Of a stretch of DNA of 64,000 bases, positions 51,348 to 60,860 are shown one piece after another (the stretch's first letter is position 1; every line of letters starts with the position of its first letter). The DNA is from Actinomadura sp. NBRC 104412. Its GTDB lineage: Bacteria; Actinomycetota; Actinomycetes; Streptosporangiales; Streptosporangiaceae. The notes below the pieces were generated by a model. The model was given only the letters and a program-made list of their open reading frames with translations, was not told the origin of the DNA and made no database searches. Position numbers and translations under genes: made by a program. The stretch lies in assembly GCF_030269515.1 (NCBI RefSeq), contig NZ_BSTM01000001.1, positions 454,491 through 518,490 on the forward strand. Reading direction: 5' to 3'.

Positions 51348-52768
51348 GGGGCCTCGCCGTGGGCGATCTCGGCGCCGTCCAGGATCGCCAGCGCGTCGGG
51401 CACCAGCACGGCGGCGGAGTAGTAGGCGCTGACCAGGTAGGAGATGATCGCCCTCTCGTCCACGCCCATGAAGCGGACCGACAGGCCGGGCTGCACCTCG
51501 TCGGGCAGGCCGGTCTGGTGCAGCCCGATCACGCCCTGCGCGGCCTCGCCGGTCCGCATCAGCAGCACCGGGCTGGTGCTGGTCGCGCTGATCGGGATCT
51601 TGTTGCACGGATAGAGCGGGATGCCGCGCCAGGCGGGAACGCGGTGGCCCCCGACGTCCACCGCGTCGGGGTAGATCCCGCGCCGGCTGCACTCGCGCCC
51701 GAACGCCGCGATCGTCTTGGGATGGGCGAGGAAGAACGCCGGCTCCTTCCAGACGAGGGTGAGCAGCTCGTCCAGGTCGTCGGGCGTGGGCGGGCCGGTG
51801 CGGGTGGGGATGCGCTGGCTCGGCTCGGCGTTGTGCAGCAGCCCGAAGTCGCGGTTGTTGACGAGCTCGTTCTCCTGGCGTTCGCGCAGCGCCTCGATGG
51901 TCAGCCGCAACTGCTGCTCGACCTGGTTCATCGGCTCGTTGTAGAGGTCGGCGACCCGGGAGTGGACGCGCAGCACGGTCTGCGCCACGCTCAGCTCGTA
52001 CTCGCGCGGGGACGGCTCGTAGTCGACGAACGTGCCGGGCAGCACCGGCTCGCCGGCATGGCCGGAGGCCAGCTCGATCGCCGCCTCGCCGTGCGGGTTG
52101 ACCGGCCGCTCCGGCCCCTGGAGGAACCGCTCCACATGCGCCCGCAGGTCCTCCGAGAGGTTGAGCACCTGCTCGAACTGCTCGCGGTTCAGGGTGAGCA
52201 CGGTGCAGGCGGTCAGCGCCTTGACCGAGTACTCCCAGGCGGTCTCGTCGCCGACGAGGGCACGGTCGCCGAAGAAGCCGCCACCGGCCAGCACGCCCAG
52301 CACCGCCTCGTCGCCGTACTCACCGGTGCCGATCTTCCCGGCCTTGCCGTGCGCGATCAGGACGACCCGGTCGACCGCGGTGCCGGACTCGACGATCAGC
52401 TCGCCCGGTTCGTACTCCTCCTCGATGAACCGGCCGGCCAGCGCCTCCAGCACCGGCTCGTCCTCGAACCCGCGCAGCGGCGCCAGCTCCCCCAGCTCGC
52501 GCGGGACGACCCTGATCTGGTTGCCGGAGTCGAAGAACGAGACCCGCCCGTCGCCAACGGTGTAGCTGACCCTGCGGTTGACACGGTAGGTGCCGCCGCC
52601 CGCCCGCACCCATGGCAGCAGCTTGAGCAGCCATCGGGTGGAGATGCCCTGCATCTGGGGGACGGACTTGGTCGTCGTGGCAAGGTTGCGCGCCGCCTGC
52701 GTGCTCAGGCTGAACTGCTGGTCCGTGCCCTGCCCGTTCACGCCCTGCTGCTCCGTCACGATCCGCAC
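51344..52768 (-). CDS. Family 2B encapsulin shell protein (first copy)
   Basis: A 474-residue paralogue with the same layout: N-arm ([20 protein letters not shown]), cNMP-type domain at about 105-215 ([37 protein letters not shown]), then the shell core ([20 protein letters not shown]). Its N-terminus is 15-20 residues longer than that of the second copy. The FGDRAL-type segment corresponds to the phosphate-binding cassette; the Arg that contacts the cyclic phosphate can be assigned only by alignment. It is the first gene of the shell-shell-cargo operon, with an A/T-rich leader upstream. Two co-expressed shell genes suggest a mixed shell. Confidence 0.88.
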   Translation of the reverse strand: MRIVTEQQGVNGQGTDQQFSLSTQAARNLATTTKSVPQMQGISTRWLLKLLPWVRAGGGTYRVNRRVSYTVGDGRVSFFDSGNQIRVVPRELGELAPLRGFEDEPVLEALAGRFIEEEYEPGELIVESGTAVDRVVLIAHGKAGKIGTGEYGDEAVLGVLAGGGFFGDRALVGDETAWEYSVKALTACTVLTLNREQFEQVLNLSEDLRAHVERFLQGPERPVNPHGEAAIELASGHAGEPVLPGTFVDYEPSPREYELSVAQTVLRVHSRVADLYNEPMNQVEQQLRLTIEALRERQENELVNNRDFGLLHNAEPSQRIPTRTGPPTPDDLDELLTLVWKEPAFFLAHPKTIAAFGRECSRRGIYPDAVDVGGHRVPAWRGIPLYPCNKIPISATSTSPVLLMRTGEAAQGVIGLHQTGLPDEVQPGLSVRFMGVDERAIISYLVSAYYSAAVLVPDALAILDGAEIAHGEAP

Positions 52769-53074
52769 CGCCGATCTCTGAGGGTGTGCCTGCGGACGAA
52801 GCTACACAGGGTGATGAGTCCATAACAATGCGAGAGTTTTCTCACCTTGGATCAACAGACACTCGCTCCCATGCGGCCCCACAGGTGATAGCGCCGGAAG
52901 CCCGCCCGGACCACGATCCGCGGGTTTAATACCAGGTCAAACAGGACCAGAATGATGTAACTCACACCTTCTGGGCGCCCCGCCATGGAAGCCGGCGGCC
53001 CTCAGCGGACGTTGCCAACCTGGAGGTCCGGGTCCGGCAGGAGGATCCGGCGCATCCGAAAGGAGGAGACCGGA
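52769..53074. other. 306-bp gap: divergent regulatory region
   Basis: No gene seen. It separates the encapsulin operon (minus) from a small plus-strand membrane gene and is clearly richer in A+T at 52815-52860 and 52920-52970, where promoters would be expected. No convincing -35/-10 pair or operator could be assigned by eye. Confidence 0.5.
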
Positions 53075-53260
53075 GTGACCACCGTATGGATCGCACTGCT
53101 GCTCGAGACGGTCCTCGCGCTGGCCCTCGGGGCCGCTCTGGCCGTGTGGGCGCACCGGCGCCTCCGCCCCAGCGTGGACCGCGAGTTCGACCGCATGATC
53201 GCACGCGAGTTCGGCCCCGGCCACAGCCCCGAGCCGGGCACCGAGCTCAGCCGCGACTGA
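53075..53260 (+). CDS. Small single-helix membrane protein
   Basis: A 61-residue protein, not recognised. A hydrophobic helix spans residues 3-27 (VWIALLLETVLALALGAALA), followed by a basic stretch (HRRLRPS) and an acidic/polar tail. This predicts an N-out/C-in anchor. The GTG start has AAAGGAGGAG eight bases upstream, a strong ribosome site, so it is more likely real than its size suggests. It lies alone between the encapsulin operon and a convergent MFS gene. Confidence 0.6.
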   Translation: MTTVWIALLLETVLALALGAALAVWAHRRLRPSVDREFDRMIAREFGPGHSPEPGTELSRD

Positions 53261-53271
53261 ACGGACCCGCG

Positions 53272-54648
53272 TCAGCTCGACCGCGCCCCGGAACCCACCG
53301 GCCTCGGGGCGCTCTCGGTCCCGACCTTGTCGATCGGCACGCGCGCCGTCTCCGGGATCAGCAGCAGCGGGACGATCGCCACCGCCGCCGCCAGCATCAG
53401 GTAGTACGCGGGGACGTAGTTGTCGCCCGTCTTCTCGATCAGCGAGCCCACCAGCACCGCCGTCGTCCCGCCGAAGATCGAGGTGGAGATGTTGTAGCCG
53501 ATGGCGAACGCCCCGTACCTGACCTTGGTGGGGAACATGGCGGGGAAGGTGGAGCCGATCACCGCCAGCATCAGCACCAGCAGGCCACCGACGACCGCGT
53601 ACCCGGCGGCCACCCCGAGCACGTTGTCGGTCTGGATGGCCGCGAAGGCCGGCCAGCTCAGCACGAGGTACCCGACGGCGGCGGAGACGAGCAGCGGCTT
53701 ACGGCCGATCCGGTCCGACAGCGCGCCCAGCGGCAGGATCACCGCGATCATCGCCAGCTCCACACCGATGGTGGTGAGCTGCGAGCTCACATCGGCCAGA
53801 TGCAGGAAGTCGATGAGGTAGGACGGCATGAACGTCAGCAGCGTGTAGTCGGCGATGTTCAGCAGGAAGACGATGCAGATCAGCTTGAACATCATCGGCC
53901 AGTTGCGCAGGATCGTCTCCCGCAGCGGCGCCTTGGCCTTGGCCCCGGCCTGCTCGAGCCGCTCGAACTCGGGGGTGTCGGCGATCCGCGTCCGCAGGTA
54001 GAGCCCGACCAGTCCGAGCGGGAGCGCGACCAGGAACGGAATGCGCCAGCCCCAGGCGTTCATCTGCTCTTCGCCGAGCCCCACGTGCATGCCGAGCACC
54101 AGCCCGGCGCCGAGCACGTAGCCGCTCAGCGTCCCCATCTCCAGGAAGGCGCCGTAGAACCCGCGCCGGTCGGTGGGCGCGTACTCGGCGATCATGGTGG
54201 CCGCGCCGCCGTACTCGCCGCCGGTGGAGAACCCCTGGATGAGCCGCACCGCCAGCAGCGTCAGCGGCGCCGCGATGCCGATCGTCCCGTAGCCGGGCAG
54301 GACGCCGATGACGAAGGTGGACGCCGACATCATGATGATCGTGGTGGACAGCACCCTCTTGCGGCCGATCCGGTCGCCCAGCGGGCCGAAGAACAGGCTG
54401 CCGAAGGGCCGCGCCAGGAACGCCGCGGCGATCAGGGCGAACGAGCGCAGGGTGGCGTTGCCGCCCTCCTCGGGCGGGAAGAAGACGGTGCCGACGATCG
54501 CGGTGATGACACCGGCGCTGAACACTCCGAAGTCGAACCACTCGACGCAGTTGCCCATCGCCGAGGCGAGCACGGCCTTGCGCACCGCCCGGATGCCCGG
54601 TGCCGGAGCGTCACTCGAACGACCGGATTCAACCGATTCGTCCTTCAC
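53272..54648 (-). CDS. MFS transporter, ProP-like metabolite:H+ symporter
   Basis: A 458-residue twelve-helix carrier of the MHS family, closest in outline to ProP (proline/glycine-betaine). The opening MGNCVEWFDFGVFSAGVI, loop FGPLGDRIGRKRVL, GGEYGGAATMIAEYAP and LSDRIGRKPLL support this. The C-terminal tail is short and lacks the coiled coil of osmosensory ProP, so an osmotic role is not implied. It is a different subgroup from the MFS gene at 17550. Single gene; a hairpin lies just upstream. Confidence 0.9.
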   Translation of the reverse strand: MKDESVESGRSSDAPAPGIRAVRKAVLASAMGNCVEWFDFGVFSAGVITAIVGTVFFPPEEGGNATLRSFALIAAAFLARPFGSLFFGPLGDRIGRKRVLSTTIIMMSASTFVIGVLPGYGTIGIAAPLTLLAVRLIQGFSTGGEYGGAATMIAEYAPTDRRGFYGAFLEMGTLSGYVLGAGLVLGMHVGLGEEQMNAWGWRIPFLVALPLGLVGLYLRTRIADTPEFERLEQAGAKAKAPLRETILRNWPMMFKLICIVFLLNIADYTLLTFMPSYLIDFLHLADVSSQLTTIGVELAMIAVILPLGALSDRIGRKPLLVSAAVGYLVLSWPAFAAIQTDNVLGVAAGYAVVGGLLVLMLAVIGSTFPAMFPTKVRYGAFAIGYNISTSIFGGTTAVLVGSLIEKTGDNYVPAYYLMLAAAVAIVPLLLIPETARVPIDKVGTESAPRPVGSGARSS

Positions 54649-54666
54649 GTGTCACCACCCCCCAGT

Positions 54667-54696
54667 CGCCTGTCCTCTGCCCCCAGAGGACAGGCG
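54667..54696. terminator. Perfect 12-bp hairpin between two minus-strand genes
   Basis: Arms 54667-54678 and 54685-54696 are exactly complementary around a 6-nt loop. It lies 20 bp beyond the stop of the 143-residue gene and 19 bp before the MFS start, so it would terminate the first and insulate the second. Confidence 0.7.
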
Positions 54697-54716
54697 CTAA
54701 CGCAGGGGTGATCCCG

Positions 54717-55148
54717 TCACCCGGCGTCCGCGGACGTGGAGGGGACGTCCCCCTTGTCCGCCTCCTCTTCGTCGGAGAGCGGGGGCAGGAACTGGGTGCG
54801 CTGCGGGTCGGTCACCGGCGGCGGGCCGAGCTCCGGAATGGACACCAGGGCCTGGGTCACCTGCGCCTCCCTGGTGATGATGCCGCTCGACAGGACGGTG
54901 TTGCGATGCCGTAGCAAGCCGTTCTCGCGCAGCAGGTCGTCCAGCTCACGGCGCATCCGGGCCAGCCGCCTGCCCTGCCGCAGATGGATCGCGAAGCCGC
55001 CGAAGGCGAGACCGAGGACGAAACCCGCCAGCGGCGGCTGCCACATCGCCGCCACCGCCGCGGCCACCAGCGCGATCACCGCCGCCAGCGGGCCGGCCTG
55101 CCGCTCCGCCCAGTCCAGAACGATGTTGACCGGCTTGGGGATCCTCAC
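54717..55148 (-). CDS. Membrane protein with two helices and a coiled coil, unknown
   Basis: A 143-residue protein. Two hydrophobic segments (about 18-54: PLAAVIALVAAAVAAMW, then PLAGFVLGLAFGGFAI) are followed by a basic helical region (RQGRRLARMRRELDDLLREN) that looks like a short coiled coil, then an acidic disordered tail. No family recognised. The GTG start 55148 follows GGAGGAGAGG. Longer upstream reading in this frame is antisense to the lpd gene and is not real. Confidence 0.65.
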   Translation of the reverse strand: MRIPKPVNIVLDWAERQAGPLAAVIALVAAAVAAMWQPPLAGFVLGLAFGGFAIHLRQGRRLARMRRELDDLLRENGLLRHRNTVLSSGIITREAQVTQALVSIPELGPPPVTDPQRTQFLPPLSDEEEADKGDVPSTSADAG

Positions 55149-55484
55149 TCGCCTCTCCTCCGTTTCCGCTTCCTCGGGGGCCCGCCAGGATCTCTTCACG
55201 GGCGTCCGCGCCGGGGGCCCGGTCTGCACGCGGAGCCGATGTGGGGCCTGCCTGCCCGACGTGGCATGAACGACACGGCCGGGCGCGCATGTTCCATGAA
55301 CACCAAGGAACGCGCTGAGTTCCTCGCCACACACCGCGCGCACGGGGGACCCGAGAACCTTAACAGCCAGTGACAGATGATCTTGTGGGACCCGCATTCG
55401 ATCACCGTGCGTGTCCATGCCCGTCCCGCGAACCGTGCGGGCGGGGGATGCGAGGACAGGCCGCGGCCGAATATCGTCACAGGA
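55149..55484. other. 336-bp gap: divergent promoter region
   Basis: No gene seen. It lies between the minus-strand membrane protein gene and lpd and must carry both promoters. No clear operator, riboswitch or hairpin pattern was found by eye. Confidence 0.45.
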
Positions 55485-56888
55485 ATGAGCAACCATTTTG
55501 ACGTCGTGGTCCTGGGCGCGGGTCCGGGTGGCTATACGGCCGCGATCAGGTCGGCGCAGCTCGGCCTGAAGACGGCGATCGTCGAGCAGAAGTACTGGGG
55601 CGGTGTCTGCCTGAACGTGGGCTGCATCCCGTCCAAGGCGCTGCTGCGCAACGCCGAGCTGGCGCACATCGTCACCCGCGAGGCGGACAAGTTCGGGATC
55701 CGGGCGCAGGGGCCGGTCACCTTCGACTACGGCACCGCCTACCAGCGCAGCCGCGATGTGGCGCAGAAGCTGTCCAAGGGCGTCCAGTTCCTGATGAAGA
55801 AGAACAAGATCACCTCGTACGAGGGCCGCGGCGTCTTCACCGACCCCAACACCCTCCAGGTGACCATGGCGGACGGCTCGTCCGAGACGGTGACCTTCGC
55901 CAACTGCATCATCGCCGCGGGCGCGCGCACCAAGCTGCTGCCGGGCACCTCGCTGTCGGAACGCGTGGTGACCTACGAGGAGCAGATCCTCAGCTCCGAG
56001 CTGCCGGAGAGCATCATCATCGCGGGCGCCGGGGCGATCGGCGTGGAGTTCGCCTACGTCCTGCACAACTACGGCGTCAAGGTGACGATCGTGGAGTTCC
56101 TCGACCGCATGGTCCCCCTGGAGGACGCCGAGGTCTCCAAGGAACTCGCCCGCCAGTACCGCAAGCTGGGTGTGGACGTGCTCACCTCCACGCGGGTGGA
56201 CGGCATCGACGACTCGGGCGACACGGTCAAGGTCACCGTCACCGGCAAGGACGGCGTCGAGAAGGTCCTGGAAGCCGACAAGGTGTTGCAGGCCATCGGC
56301 TTCCAGCCGAACGTCGAGGGCTACGGGCTGGACAAGACCGGCGTGGTCCTGACCGACCGCGGCGCGATCGAGGTGGACGGCCGCTGCCGCACCTCCGTCC
56401 CGCACATCTACGCGATCGGCGACGTGACCGCCAAGCTGATGCTGGCGCACGCGGCGGAGAACATGGGCATCGTGGCCGCCGAGACGATCGGCGGCGCGGA
56501 GACCATGGAGCTGGAGTACGTCATGATCCCCCGCGCCACCTACTGCCAGCCCCAGATCGCCAGCTTCGGCTGGACCGAGGCGCAGGCACGCGAGCAGGGC
56601 TTCGACGTCAAGGTCGCCAAGTTCCCCTACAGCGCCAACGGCAAGGCGCTGGGCCTGGGCGAGACCGACGGCTTCGTGAAGATCATCAGCGACGACAAGT
56701 ACGGCGAGATCCTCGGCGCGCACATGATCGGCCCCGAGGTGACCGAGCTGCTGCCCCAGCTCACCCTGGCCCAGCAATGGGATCTGACCGTCCACGAGGT
56801 CGCCCGCAACGTCCACGCCCACCCGACCCTGGGCGAAGCCATAAAGGAAGCCGTCCACGGCCTGGCCGGCCACATGATCAACCTGTAA
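55485..56888 (+). CDS. lpdA: Dihydrolipoyl dehydrogenase
   Basis: A 467-residue class I flavin disulfide reductase, the E3 component of 2-oxo-acid dehydrogenase complexes. The FAD site is [14 protein letters not shown], the redox disulfide is [15 protein letters not shown], and the NAD site is [13 protein letters not shown]. The dimer-interface catalytic pair is HAHPTLGEA near the C-terminus. The length is standard. The start ATG 55485 directly precedes the FAD fold; the ribosome site is weak (AGGA abuts the ATG). No E1 or E2 genes are adjacent, as is common for actinobacterial lpd. Confidence 0.95.
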   Translation: MSNHFDVVVLGAGPGGYTAAIRSAQLGLKTAIVEQKYWGGVCLNVGCIPSKALLRNAELAHIVTREADKFGIRAQGPVTFDYGTAYQRSRDVAQKLSKGVQFLMKKNKITSYEGRGVFTDPNTLQVTMADGSSETVTFANCIIAAGARTKLLPGTSLSERVVTYEEQILSSELPESIIIAGAGAIGVEFAYVLHNYGVKVTIVEFLDRMVPLEDAEVSKELARQYRKLGVDVLTSTRVDGIDDSGDTVKVTVTGKDGVEKVLEADKVLQAIGFQPNVEGYGLDKTGVVLTDRGAIEVDGRCRTSVPHIYAIGDVTAKLMLAHAAENMGIVAAETIGGAETMELEYVMIPRATYCQPQIASFGWTEAQAREQGFDVKVAKFPYSANGKALGLGETDGFVKIISDDKYGEILGAHMIGPEVTELLPQLTLAQQWDLTVHEVARNVHAHPTLGEAIKEAVHGLAGHMINL

Positions 56889-56915
56889 ACCCCCCAAACG
56901 GAAGCAAGGGGCGAA

Positions 56916-56945
56916 CCCCCAAAGGGGGCGAGGGGCGGAGCCCCT
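56916..56945 (+). terminator. Two stacked GC hairpins after lpd
   Basis: CCCCC-AAA-GGGGG (56916-56928) and AGGGGC-GGA-GCCCCT (56931-56945) follow 27 bases after the stop codon. No U-tract. A likely factor-independent termination site of the high-GC type. Confidence 0.55.
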
Positions 56946-57030
56946 ACCCGGGGTCAGTGGCCGCCGCCGCGAGCCGTCAAGGCGAGCGGCGGTGGTCGCT
57001 GGCCCCGGCACCGGGGGGCGTGGGGGGTCG

Positions 57031-57065
57031 CCCCCCCACAATGAAACACCCCCCCACAATGAAAC
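57031..57065. repeat. 17-bp direct repeat
   Basis: CCCCCCCACAATGAAAC occurs at 57031-57047 and 57049-57065 with one base between. It lies in the 298-bp gap between lpd and the dimethylargininase gene, about 120 bp before the latter's start. The rest of the gap is G/C-run-rich with several short hairpins. Confidence 0.85.
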
Positions 57066-57186
57066 TGCGCTCCAGGGCCTGAATGTGCAACGAACTGCCA
57101 GGTCAGCGCATGATTTGTGAATGTAGCGGTTGCCTCGTGTCCACCTAGACTTTCGCTTGTCAGCGAGAGATGGGGGCAGCGCAACC

Positions 57187-58062
57187 ATGACCATGTCGCC
57201 TGCGATGGAGCCGGAAAGCGTTGCCGGGGCGGTGCGGGTCTCGGAGCCGGTGGCGACGCGGCGGCACTATCTGATGTGCCGTCCGGAGCACTTCGCGGTC
57301 ACCTATGCGATCAATCCGTGGATGGATCCGGGGGCGGGCGCGGATGCGGCGCGGGCCGTCCGGCAGTGGGAGTCGCTGCGGGAGACGTATGTGGCGCTGG
57401 GCCACGAGGTCAGTTTGATCGATCCGGTCGAGGGTCTGCCGGACATGGTCTTCGCCGCCAACGGTGCGCTGGTGGTGAATGGGCGCGCGTATGGGGCGCG
57501 GTTCGCCCATCCGGAGCGGGCGGCGGAGGGTCCGGCGTACGCGGCGTGGTTGCGTGCCAACGGGTTCTCCGAGGTGCTGGAGGCGGAGCGGACGAACGAG
57601 GGCGAGGGCGATTTCCTGGTCCTGGATGAGCTGATCCTCGGCGGGACGGGTTTCCGTACCGAGCTGGCGGCGCATCAGGAGGCGCAGGAGTTCTTCGGCC
57701 GTCCGGTGGTGACGTTGCGGCTTGTGGATCCGCGTTTCTATCACTTGGACACGGCGCTGTTCCCGCTCGGCGGTGACAATGTCGCCTATTACCCGGAGGC
57801 GTTCTCGCCGGGGAGCCGGGCGGTGCTGGAGCGGCTTTTCCCCGACGCGGTGATCGCGGACGCGCGGGACGCCGGGGTGCTCGGGTTGAACGCGGTGTGC
57901 GACGGCCGCCATGTCGTGATCAACGCGGAGGCGACCGGGCTCATGAAGGGCCTCCGGGAGCGCGGTTACGAGCCCGTGCCCGTGGACCTGTCCGAGCTGC
58001 GCAAGGCGGGGGGCGGGCCCAAGTGCTGCACGTTGGAGTTGCGCGGCGCGCCTTCGGTGTAG
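57187..58062 (+). CDS. ddaH: Dimethylarginine dimethylaminohydrolase-like amidinotransferase-fold enzyme
   Basis: A 291-residue pentein (guanidino-group-modifying) enzyme, probably hydrolysing N-omega-methylated arginine to citrulline and methylamine. Signatures are PDMVFAANGAL (substrate Asp/Asn), GEGDFLVLDELILGGTGFRT, the catalytic His in FYHLDTALFPL and the nucleophile Cys in GPKCCTLELRG close to the C-terminus. The ATG 57187 follows a G-rich ribosome site; an upstream in-frame start lacks one. The next gene starts 5 bp after the stop and is probably co-transcribed. Confidence 0.88.
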   Translation: MTMSPAMEPESVAGAVRVSEPVATRRHYLMCRPEHFAVTYAINPWMDPGAGADAARAVRQWESLRETYVALGHEVSLIDPVEGLPDMVFAANGALVVNGRAYGARFAHPERAAEGPAYAAWLRANGFSEVLEAERTNEGEGDFLVLDELILGGTGFRTELAAHQEAQEFFGRPVVTLRLVDPRFYHLDTALFPLGGDNVAYYPEAFSPGSRAVLERLFPDAVIADARDAGVLGLNAVCDGRHVVINAEATGLMKGLRERGYEPVPVDLSELRKAGGGPKCCTLELRGAPSV

Positions 58063-58067
58063 CGAGG

Positions 58068-59081
58068 ATGGAATGGGGGGAGGTCCGCGCGCACCTCAAC
58101 GCGCACCGGCATGAGCTTGGCCACATCGCGAGCCGCCTCTATCCGGAGGTGCCTCGTGTGGAGGGGACGGCGTTGCTGACCCGGCCGGAGTGGATGCCAG
58201 GCGCGCCCATCCCGCTTGAGTCCGTGCGGTTGCATTGGGATCCGCGGCCGCCTGAACCCGCCGTGGCCGATCCGGACGATGGCTTGCCCGAGGGCTACCG
58301 GACCTATGCGGACGCGATGGCGGCCTTGGCCCCGCCCAAGGTGTTCGAGGATCGCCCTAGTTACCGCCTTCTCGGCGCGGATCTCGTCACGAACCGCCCA
58401 GAACTCACGCTAGGCCCGTCCCACTACTTCGCGGGTCTGAACGTGGGTGAGGCGGTGGCGCACGAGCTGGCGGCCGATCCGCACGCCACAAGGCTTCCCC
58501 TGCGGGAATGTGTGGGCGATCCCTGCGACCTCAGCCGCCGCACGGTGTTGCCCGCCATCACCACGGTGACGGTCACACGGTCGGGTTCGTACGTCCTGCA
58601 CTGGCGCGACCCCGCGAAGGTCGTCCACGCGGGAGGGCTTCACCAGGTGATGCCGGTCGGCGTCTTCCAGCCCTTGGGCACGGCGAGCGCCGCGGGTTCC
58701 GACCTGGACCTGTGGCGGTGCATGGTCCGGGAGTTCAGCGAGGAACTGGTCGGCGCGGACGAGGACTACGGACCAGGGTTCGACCAAGACGCGTGGCCGT
58801 TCCAGCAGGCGCTCGACAAGGCCCGCCAAGAGGGACGCCTGACCGTCCACTGCCTCGGCATGGGCGTCGACCCGCTGACCCTTGCGCTGGACATCCTGAC
58901 CGTGGCGGTCTTCGACGATGCGACGTTCGACGGGCTCTTCGGCGCGATGGTGGAGGTCAACGCCGAGGGACGGGTGATGCGCGCGGCGTTCGACGGGACC
59001 GTTCCGGAGCCCATGCAGCCGGCGGGCGCCGCCGCGCTGAGGCTGGCGTGGCGCCGGCGCGCCGCACTGCGCCTGGCCTGA
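58068..59081 (+). CDS. Nudix-like protein, function unknown
   Basis: A 337-residue cytoplasmic protein. The N-terminal half (LNAHRHELGHIASRLYPEVP onward) is unrecognised. The C-terminal half has a Nudix-like sequence, GLHQVMPVGVFQP followed by MVREFSEELVG, which matches the REUxEE core of the Nudix box, although the spacing and the leading Gly-x5-Glu are irregular. It may hydrolyse or merely bind a nucleoside diphosphate compound. It follows ddaH by 5 bp with GCGAGG as ribosome site, so the two are probably one operon. Confidence 0.65.
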   Translation: MEWGEVRAHLNAHRHELGHIASRLYPEVPRVEGTALLTRPEWMPGAPIPLESVRLHWDPRPPEPAVADPDDGLPEGYRTYADAMAALAPPKVFEDRPSYRLLGADLVTNRPELTLGPSHYFAGLNVGEAVAHELAADPHATRLPLRECVGDPCDLSRRTVLPAITTVTVTRSGSYVLHWRDPAKVVHAGGLHQVMPVGVFQPLGTASAAGSDLDLWRCMVREFSEELVGADEDYGPGFDQDAWPFQQALDKARQEGRLTVHCLGMGVDPLTLALDILTVAVFDDATFDGLFGAMVEVNAEGRVMRAAFDGTVPEPMQPAGAAALRLAWRRRAALRLA

Positions 59082-59084
59082 CGC

Positions 59085-60572
59085 TCAGCTCTCGCGGGCG
59101 GGTCCCTCCGGCTCGCTCTCGCGGGCGAGTCCCTTGAGCTCGTCGAGGGCGTCGGTGAGGTGGTCGATGACCTCCGACGGGGTCGGGACCAGGTCGCGGC
59201 AGGCGATCACGCCCACGTCCACCTTGCCGTCGTAGGAGAACACGGTGATGTTGATCCCGCCGCTGATGTCGGTGACCACCGAGGCGGGGTAGTAGCCGTG
59301 CAGCCTGGCCCCGCACAGGTACAGGGGGAACTGCGGGCCGGGCACGTTCGAGATCATCAGGTTCATCGGGCGGACGCTGAGGGCGGGGAGCGCCTGTTGC
59401 GCCAGCCGCCACAGCGGGCCCGCCAGCGGCGCGGGCAGCATCTCGGTCAGCTCCCGCACCCAGTCGGACCCGGACATCGCGAACCGCCTCTTGCCCAGCT
59501 CCAGGTCGCGCCGGACGGCGGCGTAGCGCTCGGCGGGGTCGGCGATGTGGACGGCCAGCGGCGTCGTCATGATGGACAGCCGGTTGGCGGGCTCGTTCTC
59601 CTTACCGTTGCGGCGCGCGGGCTTGCGCAGGGACACGGGCACGCCCACGACCAGGGGTCCCTCCGGCAGGGCGCCGCGCTTGTCCAGCCATTGCCGCAGC
59701 GCGGTCGCGCACAACGCCATCACGACGTCGTTGACGCTGCCGCCGAGCGCCCGCCGGATCTCCTTGATCTCGCCGAGGTCGAGCTCGCCGTAGGCGAACG
59801 AGCGGCGTGGCCCGATGGGACGGTTGAACGGGGTCGGCGGCGCGACCGTGCGGGGGGCGCGCGGCGTCTCGTCCAGTCCCAGCGCCTCCTGCATCATGTG
59901 CGACACCACGGCGACGCCGGGGACCTGCGAGACTCCCGGGATCTCGTCGAGGTACGGGGCCGCGCGCACCGCGGAGAGCGCGGTCTGGAGGGGGAACAGC
60001 GCGGCCTTCAGCAGTCCGGCGCCGACCATGCCGGCCGGGCTGGGCGCGCATTCGGGTTCAGCGTCGTCGGCGGGGACCTCGCGGGGCTCGGGTGTCAGGT
60101 CCAGCAGCGCGGCCAGGGCCTCGGCGGCGGAGACGCCGTCGATCGCGGCATGGTGGGACTTGATGTAGACGCCGGTCATGCCGTCCGCCAGGCCGTGGAT
60201 GATGACGATCTCCCACAGCGGCCGGGTGCGGTCGAGCGGGCGTTCGTGCAGCATCGCGCAGACGTCGGCGAGCTCGCCGGGGCCGCCTGGGGCGGGCAGC
60301 GCGATCTCAAGGATATGGCGCCGGGGGTCGAACGCGGGGTCGTCCTCCCAGTACGGGTGGTCGAGGCCGAGCGGCACCTGGGCGAGCCGCCGCCGGAGCG
60401 GGCGCGCGGCCAGGTGGGCGCGCTCGCGGATGAGATCGGCGACCGCGGCGGCCGTGAGCCGTCCTTCCGGGCACAGGGACGCGTCGACGACGGCCAGTCC
60501 CGCGATGTGCGCGTGCGTGGTGCTCGTCTCCGCGTTGAGGAATGTGGCGTCCACTGCGGTCAGTTGGCTCAT
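59085..60572 (-). CDS. WS/DGAT-type wax ester synthase/diacylglycerol acyltransferase
   Basis: A 495-residue bifunctional acyltransferase of the actinobacterial WS/DGAT family, making triacylglycerol or wax esters from acyl-CoA. The catalytic HHxxxDG is SHHAAIDGVSA (about residue 140). The family opening is LTAVDATFLNAETSTTHAHI, with LGGSVNDVVMALCATALRQW and the late SNVPGPQFPLYLCGARL. It converges on the Nudix-like gene with 3 bp between the stops. Single gene; expected at the membrane and lipid-droplet surface. Confidence 0.92.
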   Translation of the reverse strand: MSQLTAVDATFLNAETSTTHAHIAGLAVVDASLCPEGRLTAAAVADLIRERAHLAARPLRRRLAQVPLGLDHPYWEDDPAFDPRRHILEIALPAPGGPGELADVCAMLHERPLDRTRPLWEIVIIHGLADGMTGVYIKSHHAAIDGVSAAEALAALLDLTPEPREVPADDAEPECAPSPAGMVGAGLLKAALFPLQTALSAVRAAPYLDEIPGVSQVPGVAVVSHMMQEALGLDETPRAPRTVAPPTPFNRPIGPRRSFAYGELDLGEIKEIRRALGGSVNDVVMALCATALRQWLDKRGALPEGPLVVGVPVSLRKPARRNGKENEPANRLSIMTTPLAVHIADPAERYAAVRRDLELGKRRFAMSGSDWVRELTEMLPAPLAGPLWRLAQQALPALSVRPMNLMISNVPGPQFPLYLCGARLHGYYPASVVTDISGGINITVFSYDGKVDVGVIACRDLVPTPSEVIDHLTDALDELKGLARESEPEGPARES

Positions 60573-60860
60573 ATCGTCCCGTCTCGGCGTGTGCGATGGC
60601 TGGGCCGTGCCCGTCCCGGGGCCGCGCCCACCCCTCTAGGAGTTAGGTAATACCGGACCGTAGGTCAATGCAGGCGGGGAGGAAGTAACTCGGACTTAAC
60701 GGGGCGTTTCACCCCGTTCACCAGGTGCAATTCCCCGACCGATGCCATGATCCCAGGAGCTTTCCCGACTTTCCGACCGGTGCCGGTCAGGAAACCCCAC
60801 AGCAATGATCAAATCTCGTTCCGCCGCGGCACCGCCCGGCCGCCATTAGGCTCTGCTGCC

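Noticed and set aside
48868..52768. 2-methylisoborneol biosynthesis cluster
   Set aside because: The encapsulin shells resemble those in such clusters, but no terpene cyclase or GPP methyltransferase lies in the window, and the partner enzyme is a polyprenyl synthase.
54717..57194. An 825-codon minus-strand frame running through lpd
   Set aside because: Only the last 143 codons are real; the rest is antisense to a well-supported lipoamide dehydrogenase and lacks family signatures.
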